Source: Ciborinia camelliae
Lineage: Eukaryota; Ascomycota; Leotiomycetes; Helotiales; Sclerotiniaceae
Direction of reading: 5' to 3'
Length of the DNA stretch: 64,000 nt
Assembly (NCBI GenBank): GCA_025890175.1
Contig: JANPYM010000010.1
Coordinates: forward strand, 836,427 to 900,426
Part shown: positions 53,976 through 64,000 of the stretch, piece after piece
Layout of the letters: each line of letters begins with the position of its first letter
Position numbering within the stretch: position 1 is the stretch's first letter
Notes under the pieces: generated by a model
Database searches by the model: none
Seen by the model: the letters and a program-made list of their open reading frames with translations, nothing else
What the model was told of the DNA's origin: nothing
Program-made: the position numbers and the translations under genes

Positions 53976-55582
53976 AGATAATCCCCAATCCCCACCCCTC
54001 CCAATCCCCAATCCCCTCAAATTCCTCACCACTCCCACTCCCACTCCCACTTCTACCTCCACTCCCACCAACAAAAAAAACATCAAAAAAAATTCTCTAT
54101 TTGAACATATCATATCATATCATATCATATCTCCGTATATATATATATATATCATCCATCACCACCTACCTACCTACCAACCTACCAACCTACCAACCTA
54201 CCAACCTACCAACCTACCAACCTACCAACCTACCAACCTACCAACCTACCAACCTACTTACGATAATGCTATATGTAATATTACACCCATCCATCCATCC
54301 ACCCATCCATCCAAGCAAGCAAGAAATAGATAAAGGAAGGAAAAAGTCAAGGTACTATAATGACCTCGGGAAGATCCAACAAAGATCTAACATGTAAGAC
54401 TTAGTTAGATTACAACCAACCCATTGGTTAGTTTCTTGAACTAACCGTTGAACACCATCCCCATCCTCATTCCCATCCCCATCCTCATCCTTATTCCCAA
54501 ACCAAATCAACCCACGCCCCCCTTCCCCCTCGAAAAGTTTAGAAAACTTCACTACTCCTCACATCGAAAAAGAAGAGAGAGAAAGAAACAAACAAGAGAA
54601 AAGGCGATCCACATGCTCGAAAAAAAAATATATGTATATTAACATAGCTAAAAGCCATGTGCTATTGATTGCCATCTACGATTGATTTCTTGGTATCCGT
54701 CTGGTCTGAACCTGTATCTGTCGCCATCTGTACGTACGTCCCCCATCCTCTATCCATCCCATCCCATCGCTCCACCCATCCCCTTGATTCCATTCCATTC
54801 CATTCCATCTTCGCCCTCCCATTCATCCACCTATCCGTGTTTGTCTAATCGCCAGCTGCGTTTTATCCTCATCATCATTAATTCACCTCTCGCTCTCTTG
54901 TTACCTCCGACTCCCCCCCCCTTAATCAACCCTCACTTCCCTTATCCTCTCGCTGCGTGAGCAAAGCAAATTGCAAAACGGTAAAATGCAATCAACCAAT
55001 CTTGTGCTCAGTATCATATCCCAAGACGTGCATCCATCCATCCAGCCAGCCATTCATTCCAATCCACAATCCAACAAATTAAGTCCACCCTTCCTCTCCC
55101 TCAAATATCATCCTCATACCTCTTCCCCAAATATTAAATTCTGTCTCCCTCCCCACTCAGAAGATCTACCCACTCACCATCCCCACCCTATCTCAAAAAT
55201 CAACTAAAATAAAAAATTGCTCTCCCCCCAACACCTATTTAACACCACACATACACACACACCCCCCCATCCATTCATCCCTGCCCTATGCTTTTTGCCA
55301 CTAATCTCCCGCTCCATAGACTGATGATGAAAGAGAACAATCAAACAATCAAAAAAATGAAAAGATCTTTTAAACTCCTCGCTTGGATATCTTACACATC
55401 TCGCTCGCATCTTGCATTGAAATTTAATATCGAATTGCTTTCTCTCTCTTTCTCTCGCTTTCGTATTCCTTTAAAAAATATATTCAGGCCCGTATTTATT
55501 TGGTTGCTTTCTGTCGTAATTCGCATCCCCGATCTCATATTAGCTCATTCCCATATTCAACCTTTCCTTCTTCCACTCGTGT
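53976..55582. other. Intergenic, microsatellite-rich
   Basis: CCCACTCCCACTCC, CATATCATATCAT and CATCCATCCATCC arrays. No gene recognised. It includes the 3' flank of the DENN-domain gene. The overlapping 155- and 136-residue frames near 55288-55993 are shadows of that gene. Confidence 0.6.
54161..54255. repeat. CCTACCAA octamer array
   Basis: About eleven tandem copies of CCTACCAA, following CCTACCTACC. Confidence 0.9.
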
Positions 55583-58500
55583 TCAGATTAATCCCCTGGG
55601 ACCTAGCAAGCTTGGTACTGCTTTACGGCCCACTCGTTTCCCTGGCATATCCATACGTGGGACTCCTGCAACACTGCGTGGCTCTTTCATTAAGCCAATA
55701 TCCAATTGTGCTGGAATTCTCGATACGATCGTCTTATAATCGCCGGCAAATTTAGCATCTCTGGGTACTGGAACCAATGCGGAGCGCCATAAGTGATCCG
55801 ATGTATCCTCAAGGAAACTAGGTCGAAGTGATGATTTCGAAGAGAAGAACGATGCGCGTCCTCTGGACTTCTTAGCTTGAATAATAGAATCAAACAATTG
55901 AATATCTCGATCGTTCGATTGTTTAGTTTCGCGTTCATGAATGAATTCATTGAAGGCTATGCTAAGGTTAGTATTGTCCACAAATAAAAACATAGGAATG
56001 AATTACCTTGCGTCTGTTGCAGCATCGTAATATATTCTTGCTGATCGCTTGGGAGACTCTTCATGAAACCATTCATATCAAAACCATATAATTGTCCGCT
56101 TGACTTTTGCTCCTTTGACGGCCGACCAAGATGCTTCCTATAAGTGTAGAACAAATTTGCGAAGCATCTAACAAAAGCTGCACGCACACGGTCTGCATGA
56201 AAGGCGGATGGACACACAAGAGAACACTGGCCGAGACAAGGACCATGAGAAACCGTGCTGCAAGCGTTACAGCAATACATGCCCTCACCCTCAGCCTTTT
56301 CATCGCAGATTGAGCATACGGATCCCATGTCATTGGCATTATAGATAAAACAATGTCCTTCTACCCATATTGTGGTCTCAGTGTTTTGAACTGGCTGCAT
56401 GAGCATATTGGGCATGATTGTTGATGCAGCAATGGTGGAGGCTGCATAGGCAGATGGTGCATAAGCAGACGGTGCATAACCATACATAGATTTGCTGTCG
56501 CCGATGGAAACAGCAGAAGTGGAAAGACTAGCGGAATGACCACTGACAAATGGCGCACTAGGTCTACGAAGTGTTGGCTGTCGTTCCAAACCAAATGAGG
56601 AACTGCGTCTCGAGTTTGCATCAAAATGACCAGACCTCTTTTCTCTCAATGTAGCCGTGAGAGCAAAACCAGAATCGTTTCGAGATATAGGAGTTGTAGG
56701 CATTGGTGGGCAGTGTCCAGAGACAGGTGACAAAGATGTTGGTGGACTGGTTTTACTCGACCTGCTGGTTGATGGACGTTCAACGCGAGTATGGTCATTC
56801 TTTGATTGCAAAAATGCATTGAAAACTAAGGGTCTCTTCCTCTTTTGTAGATCCGGCTCCCCAAATGTGGTCGAGTTCTGACTAACGTATTTACCCAAAG
56901 TGCCAGGGGGTGCATTTTGGGTAAATATCCCTTCGTTCTCCGACGAAAGTGCATCAAAAGGGAAAGTTTCAACAGCATATGGTGGCGGTGCTACCTCTAC
57001 GCCACATCTATTGTGGTGTGGAGCTGCCAACTGCAGGAGGGATACAAGCTTTCGACGCTGTTGTCGTGGCAATGAAACTGGTGGGGCAGTAGACTCGACC
57101 GAATCTTGATCGAGATCCACAAAAACATAATCATCCTCCGGGAGCTCTATATTATCATATCTCCTCTCAATCCCAACAATATAAGGGCAAGGTGCTTCGA
57201 GCGCGGAAATCAGTCTAGCTGGGAGAACTGGGATAAAGATGCTTGCCCATTTCAGTGGATATAGAAGACTGATCAAAGCCTTACTAGCAAGATGTAACAT
57301 AGCTGTATGGGATGACAGTAAAATGATCCTAGATTCCGACAACATAAATTCCACCAGAGCGACAATATTGGGTATACTCAAAGCTCTAAAAAGTGCATAA
57401 ATATCTGTATTTCGTGACTCTGGTAATTCATTTGGTGCTTCTTTTCGTGCAAATAGTCGTAGTTCTCGCACGGCAATTTCGATTTGGGTTTTCGAGGATA
57501 ACGGGCTTAGTGCTTCGGTACACAGGTTGACAACATATCTCTCCAGGGGCTGCCATCTACCGATTTTTGGCGAGCTTGCAGGGACTCGGAGGATTCCACC
57601 GTCTGTCATAGGTACCACAACAGCCTTTAGCCATTCTTTCCAGAAGCTTGTCATACTTCCATCCCTGCCAAGAATTCCATAGGCTCTTGGGATCCAAAGT
57701 CCCGTCTCCCCATCAGTTAAGCCCTCAATTTTAGCTGCTGCGCCGTGTCTGACAGGCCTCAACATGTCAGTCATCAAAGTAATCTTCTCCTCCACCGCAC
57801 TAATCTGTTCCTCCAATTGTTCCCTAGCAGTTGAGCCGGAAACAACACTGGGTAATCTTGCTAACAATTGTGAAAGATGCGCCCGCTCCGCAGCCAATCG
57901 TTCCCCTAAACTCGCAGCAAGTTCTCGCTCCTCGTTGGTCATATGGCTTTGTCTCCAAGCCTCGCACCTTCTTTCAACATTTCCGGCTGCTTCTTGATCC
58001 AATGGTTTCCAAACAATTACTGTAATACCATATATTTTGGAATTATCATCCGAAGTCATAGCAAATCCATGCCAGGTCGATCGTGGTCGTTCGTCCGAAG
58101 AAACTATATTGATATCGTTTGGAAATGCAAACATAGGGACGTAGTCGGGAAATTTGCCTCTCCTCGGCAATTCCTCCGTCGCATGCTTCGGCGGGTATCT
58201 ATCGAGTAAAACTGGTTCAAAACGTCGTTTCAAAGGGTGCATGTCAGGGTCCAGGTTCAGTGGCTCTGGGGGAGGAATGACGGAATTATAATTGCTAAGA
58301 CGTCTCGAAGTTCGAACTGACACTAGAGTTATTAGCATAAGCAAGCATTTAAAGACTGCGCTTCAGATCCTCCAAGTATGCAATGCATGTAATATATGTG
58401 CCGTGCCGCGTCGCAACGCAGAATGTCAGACTTACTACTTCTACCTGCCGTGGAAGGCTGCCTCTTCACACTGTTCAGGTCTCTGAAACTAATTCTTCTC

Positions 58501-59108
58501 CTTATACTTCCACCCACACTCCTTAAAGTCGGACTTCTCCTGTGTATATTGTCTGCATCTTCCACTCTTAATCTCGAAGCTCTCGGATTTGTCATGGGAG
58601 GTGCAGGTTGTGTTGGAGCCCCGGCACTAAAGCTCAAGTCATCCAGGAAATTCTCCCGCTCGCTCGCAAACTTGAGTAGAGCCTTATCAAAGTCGAAATT
58701 TGCAAATATTCCTCCCTCTGCTTTTGTGCCATTTCCGTTACCGTTAATATGACTGATTTCACCAGCTTTGATTGTCATACTACTTCGATTGCTCGTAGTC
58801 CCGTCAAGCTCATCGAGAGTGGCTATTGAGTTTCGCGATTCGTTCGAAGTTTGTTTGCTAAGCCGATTCCATGAGTTATTGCGGGAATGGCGCGCCGAAG
58901 CTCGGTTGGGGTTCGGAGGAGGTGAGTTTTCACCCTCAGGGCTTTCTTCTATTGTAGCATTGACCTGAGGAGAGGAGGGTGCTTGTATAATGTTGCTTGA
59001 TCTATCCCTCGTGTTCGAAGGGAAAATCTCGGGGCCATATTGTAGAGAATCGATCCCCGCGATCCAAAAGTAATCCGCGAGAGGAGCCGAAGTAGAATTG
59101 TTATCCAT
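55583..59108 (-). CDS. DENN-domain protein with C-terminal C1-like zinc finger (1120 aa)
   Basis: DENN proteins are exchange factors for Rab GTPases. Exons 59108-58436, 58322-56007 and 55956-55583 join across introns of 113 and 50 bp. The N-terminal 260 residues are Ser/Asn-rich and probably disordered. The uDENN part is at about 282-332 (DYVPMFAFPNDINIV, FAMTSDDNSKIYGITVIVW), with a helical insertion (ERAHLSQLLARLPSV). The central DENN domain is at about 532-630 (DIYALFRALSIPNIVALVEF, ESRIILLSSH, WASIFIPVLPARL, PYIVGIE). After a Ser/Pro-rich linker with an AYAPSAYAAST repeat comes a His/Cys-rich C1-like finger at about 881-928 (HCFIYN, CSICDEK, CCNAC, H, C, CSLVC). The dDENN part runs across the last intron (MLQQTQ-AFNEFIHER) to the C-terminus. 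No lesions. A filamentous-fungal architecture; the Rab partner is not readable. Confidence 0.93.
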
Positions 59109-62100
59109 GGTGAAGGAATGAATGAATAGGTATTGAATTAAAACGAGAGTTCTGGAATGTTGTAGGTTAATTGAGGATTGTTCTGGCAGATGTGCCAGTG
59201 GTAGATATCTGAAAGCCCTTTCAGTATGACATCGAATCGAATAGTGTGGTTGACGCTAAAACCGCGAAGTTCAGGAGAAGGTGATTAGACTGGAGAGAGA
59301 GAGGAATGATCCGATGTTTCAACTTTCGTGGATAAAAGAGAGTTCAGATACGTGTACTCCGTAATCTCGGGCACAAGGTAAAACTTGCACGCTTTTCTTA
59401 ACTATGCAATAAACTGCAAAGTCTTTTTTTTTCTATTCTTGGTGGCCTATCTGAGAGGCAAAGAAGATCGAACCAAGGTTGATGCTGGAAGGGAAGGTTT
59501 GTAGATTAGACCCTTTGGAATAATACGGTGGACGATGAAGCTATGAAGTACTTTCCCCCTGCGCTCCGCTCCACTTGTTTGTTTAATCAATTATCAAATC
59601 GATCAAATCAATCAATCAAATATACCGTAGCGCGTTTAGGTAAACCGTTGGAGATTGGGAAAGTTGAACCTCGGGAAGGGGGGAGGGGAAGGGGAAGGGG
59701 AGGCAAAAAAAGGAAGGGAAGGGAAGGGAAACAAAAACAAGCCAAGAGGTCTAGATATGATGTGATGATTGATTGGGATGAAGTCGAATTCGAATTATGA
59801 GTATTATTATTATTATGCTTCGATGGTGGTAGTGGTGGTGGTGGGCCAGTGGTGGTGGGTGGTGGTGGGTGGTGGTGAGTGGTGAATGAGTACTGCCCAG
59901 GTGTATTAAGTAAATTGACAAGAGGAAATAAAGTTTAAGTAGATAAGAAGAGGAAAAGATTTCTTTTCTTCAACTCTCGAATAATGGAAATTGAAATTGA
60001 ATAATGTTCTTAAAAACTGACCCCCAAAGTTTATAAGTTTATGAATTATGACTGGACTGGACTGGACTGGAGAAGACTCATAAGAGGTATGTACCTAGGA
60101 GGTAGTTGGTAGGTAGGTAGCAGTAGTAGTATGTACTAGGAGGAGGTAGGGGTCTCTGGTTGGTTGTACTGTCATTGGAGGTCTAAGGTTATTTATGTAT
60201 GGGGAAGAGAAGGGAAGGGAAGGGAATGTTAATGTTAATAATGTTGTTGATTAGTACAGATAGGTATTATGGCGTGGGCGTCAAGGTATACGAGGTACAA
60301 TATTGTATTTCTATGTAGGTAGGTAGGTAGATACCTATGTATTGTACTATTCCAAGGTTGTGTTTGTATTATATTTGTATTATATTGTAGATACTTTGTA
60401 GGTAGTAGGACTTAGGTATTACCCAATTAGATTGGTATTTTTGGTTGGATTTATTATTTTTATTTTTATTACTATTAAATTTGGGGAATGTTTATAAACA
60501 TTGTACTTATTATCTACTCTACCTACACAGCCCGTCTCTAAGATCTGAAGTCTGAGGTCTAAAAGTCTGAGGTCTGTCTGAGTTGTCTAATAAGTTTGAT
60601 GAATCTGAGAGTTACATATCTCCAGTTTCTCTCAAGCTGCTTTCTCACACTCTCTTCTCTTTCTTCTATCCAGTTCTTCAACGATCTATTTAATAAACAA
60701 TAAAAGCGCGTTATGTAGGTAGTATCCGTATTGTTGCTCAAAATGAATGCTATCCCTTATCATTTAGACGAATGATCTTCTTCTGGGAAACCAGAAAAAA
60801 AGAAAAGCAATGGAATTTTCGGATATTCAACATTATTTAATGAACTTATATTAATGAAGCAAGAATAGAAAAAAAAGGCGGAAAAAGAAAGATAGACAAG
60901 GTATCATTTACAGTATTCGGACTTCAAAGTTCAAAGTGGTAAGTAGACAATATCAATTTAGACTTTTTATATCATAAGACTTAGATACATCTTGAAAGCT
61001 AACTAGGTACTTTACATACAGTATATTACGCTTTAGGTTTAATCTAACTGACCTTATCTTGAATACCTACCTACCTAGTACTACCTAGGTAGGTAGGTAC
61101 TCAAGTCGCCTTCAATTGTTTCTCCTTTTTTTTATAGGTATGATACCAATCATACGATACACTCATCTCTTCTCTGCTCCTCATGCTCTCACAATATCCA
61201 TCCTCCCACTCCCATCAAATCATCCTTCACAATCACATTCGCGTTCCCCGATAGATGAATATCATTTGTCAGACAAACAAGGAAGCTATCATCACCTACT
61301 GTACTATATGCACATTGCATAAGGATCCGAGGATTTGGAATTTTGGAGGAGGGATCAATAATGAACAAAAGGGATTATGAAGTTTGAACCTAGTATAGCG
61401 TTTGCCGATCTTCCCTCAAGCCGTCCTGACCAACACTAACATAATAATACCTATTTGGATGGATGGCGTTGGGAACTTGAGACGGTTTGGTAGATATCCT
61501 ACGAGTATTACATACTTTTATCACGATACCTAGGTACTCAGCACTAGGTACCTACCTAGTACTCACTCGTCCATTCAATAAACTCATCCGCCACGATTCA
61601 AATATAGGACTACAGTACGACAAGATCATATAAGAACTCACCCAAAGGAACTCAAACATCTCATATTTAGCCAGTCAGTCACCCTCAACGTTCCTCTAAC
61701 TTTCCAATGCGTAACATACATACGCGAATGCACACCAAATAAGTACACCAGTCCCAACTGTATTGCGTGGCATAACTACTTCAAACCAAGTCAGATCCGA
61801 AAACGGATGTTAAGGTACCTGAAATTGCCTTACCCAGCCAACTAGTTTCAACATCTAGAACAACGCTCTTATTAGGTACAGCAGCTGTTGCAGGACGAGG
61901 AAACACGAGGACTGTCACTGCCAGACCGTTTCTTATCACTGACACTGACAAAATACGGACGGAACATATCTATATCTCTATCAATGGAACCTCTACATAA
62001 TACATGGCGGCCACCAAAAACCTATCCCGATTTCCAAATAACCAAATTGGTTATCTGTTTCAGAACTTGCGAAGCTTTCGCCTATACACATTGATCGATT

Positions 62101-64000
62101 ACAGATCTCCATAAACGGCCACTTGCATATGGAAACATCTCGCGTACCACAAAATCCTAATCCTTCCTCCACAAAGACAGGGGATTGATTACCTGGAGGC
62201 TGGAGAAGGATGGCGGCAGGCGAGGGACACCTCGAATGTCACTCTACAGACTACATACAGATTACTACATACAACTCAGGGGTTACATTCTGATAATCTT
62301 GCATTAAGGGTTAAGGGATTGAACAAATCTGGTTGGTAGTTATGAAACAAGAAATTTAGTTATGCTAAATTGCCAATTGGTTGTTCTGGTTATGATTATG
62401 GTTCTCTTTCCTTTCCTTTCTTTTCCTTTCTCTCCCTCTCCTTTCGCATTGCATTGGTGTTGTGTTGATATCTAGGTAGATAGGTAGGTAGTAGGTATTT
62501 GGCTACAGTATATTTGGCTGGCGATATCAGATAATACAGTCAGTCAGTCATGAATTGATCTCATTAAATGACCATCCGAACCCCCCCCCCAGTTTATTCG
62601 TTCGTTATTCCATCTCATGATTCTTATTTCGTCTCATCTCATCATCATCATCATCATCATCATTATCTCATCGTATTAAATTATCGACATGGGGAATTTC
62701 AAAATGTGATAGGAAATACGCTTCCATGAATCCAGGCACATTCAGGTCATATGTATATCAGCCCCGTGGCTGAATCTAGACCTTCCATTACGCTTCTATT
62801 TCGTCCACCGCTTCTTTCTTTTCAACTTTTTAACCTTCGCTTCTCGCTTCTCGAATCTCGGTATCAATTACAGTACCGGTATTCCTTCGCAAACTTCCCT
62901 TCAAATATTCACCAATCGACTGATTGTGGAATTAAACTTCCCCTTCATATATTTCATATCTCCTTCATTTTATTCATATCCTCATCTTCTTTCTATTTTA
63001 TCCGTCAATCTCTCGGGACTCTTCAGCTAGATATGAAAAACAATTGATCGGTGTACAGTGTGCACGCTGTGTTTCGTAATACAAAGATGTACCTACGGTA
63101 TGTCAGTGGCTACCGGCATATAACCATGTATCTCGATCTTTTTTTGGTCTCTTTTGCTTTTGTGCCACTATCATTTCACCGTCATTCAGGGTGATACACT
63201 ATCACATGATGAATGATCCTTCCAAGTATTGATTTAAGTGTTACATTACTTGTATGGTTGCTTGCTCTCACTTGTGGTGTTTTCTTTCTTCTTGGTTTGG
63301 TAAACCATGTCGTGGTACATGATTAGCTTTTTCTTCTCTCCTATTTACCCCCTCATTTACAAGTCCCTCACTTTCTTTCTTCACACCTCAACTCGGGCCG
63401 CCTCAAGTTCCAAGTTGCAACTCAGGGGCCCGAGAAAACAATGAGGCGAACATACGTACATACATATCACATCTAATCGAGCCACAGCGGCGCCCTGCAT
63501 ACGGAAGCTCCATCCACACATCCACTCAATCCATCGGAACCAGCGGATAAGATAAAAAAAAGTATATAGGTATATGTATGTTTCATCTCACCTCACCTTA
63601 CACAACACGACGGAAAACGGGATATTTAGATCCGCGTTTCCGCGTGCCGAATAGTGTTTGGTGGTAGGTAGACATAGGTATTTTATATAGGCAATATTAA
63701 ACGAGATTGCACGATATTGGCAGGAAGGGACGAAGTAGCTAGGTTGGGATCTGTCAGGACATTTCAAGAGATATGTTCAATATCGATCGGTTATGAAAAG
63801 TAGTACTCTTTCAATATATCGTTTTCAACACGGTGGCGTGTGGCTACTTGATCGTCTGTCGCCACAATACAAGAGGAGCTTTGGGGGTTTGGGGGTTAGG
63901 GGGATAACGGTAATGGTGAAGATGGAGATAGAAGGTGATGAAAGAGGCCCCCGGTATCATTAGATCTCTCGGGTATGAGATGTGGTGTTGGAGTTTATTG
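59109..64000. other. Gene-free end region (4.9 kb)
   Basis: No frame above 98 residues and no recognisable domain. It contains GGGAAGGGGAAGGGG (59680-59730), GGTGGTGGTGGG (59825-59880), GGTAGGTAGG arrays (60105-60120, 60316-60330, 61088-61100), TCATCATCATCATC (62640-62663) and a ten-C run near 62581-62590. The region probably includes long regulatory or untranslated sequence for a gene beyond the window, or the DENN gene promoter near 59109-59500. Confidence 0.55.

Noticed and set aside
1..64000. tRNA, rRNA and CRISPR
   Set aside because: I looked for GGTTCGA-type T-loops and cloverleaf pairs and for regular repeat-spacer arrays and saw none that hold up. The tandem repeats present have no unique spacers. 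A tRNA scan could still find one that I missed.

Overview
This is a window of nuclear DNA from a filamentous ascomycete fungus. The evidence is compact genes split by short GT-AG introns (mostly 47-76 bp, many with CTAAC or CTAAT branch sites), fungus-specific families (HET-domain protein, Rud3 golgin, AsaB-type oxygenase), and a retrotransposon that looks destroyed by repeat-induced point mutation (RIP). Gene content and the AT-rich transposon island suggest a leotiomycete (Botrytis/Sclerotinia-like), but that is inference and not proven by the sequence.

Layout. 1-4.7 kb: the 3' part of a UFD2-type ubiquitin ligase (the window opens inside one of its introns) and a small unknown protein. 4.7-8.2 kb: a gene-free, repeat-rich stretch with a three-unit degenerate tandem repeat carrying CACGTG boxes, a 356-nt pure pyrimidine tract, a 10-N assembly gap and several minisatellites. 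8.2-10 kb: a GPI-anchor-type aspartic protease. 13.4-31.1 kb: an accessory, secondary-metabolism-like region. It has a broken P450, a broken MFS transporter and a broken UbiA-type membrane prenyltransferase/cyclase, followed by four apparently intact genes: a P450, a 14-TM-type MFS efflux pump, an AsaB/CTB9-type Fe(II)/2-oxoglutarate-like oxygenase and a short-chain dehydrogenase. Repeats and MITE-like elements lie among them. 33.4-41.8 kb: conserved housekeeping genes (PTAR1-like prenyltransferase-alpha repeat protein, Get1, a multi-span membrane protein, a disordered protein, Rud3), with a pogo/Fot1-like MITE upstream of get1. 45.2-48 kb: a HET-domain protein. 48.7-54 kb: a 5.3-kb AT-rich Ty1/copia LTR retrotransposon bounded by 118-bp LTRs that differ only by transitions. 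55.6-59.1 kb: a DENN-domain protein with a C-terminal cysteine-rich zinc finger. 59.1-64 kb: nothing gene-like.

Working together. The intact P450, oxygenase and dehydrogenase would be tailoring enzymes and the MFS pump an exporter. The only candidate scaffold-forming enzyme is the UbiA-type gene, which is broken, so the region reads as an eroding terpenoid/meroterpenoid-type cluster. Ufd2, Get1, Rud3 and the DENN protein are core genes for protein turnover, tail-anchored protein insertion, Golgi structure and Rab regulation.

Exon boundaries were worked out by hand from splice signals and reading-frame continuity. No database search was possible, so family names come from recognised motifs.
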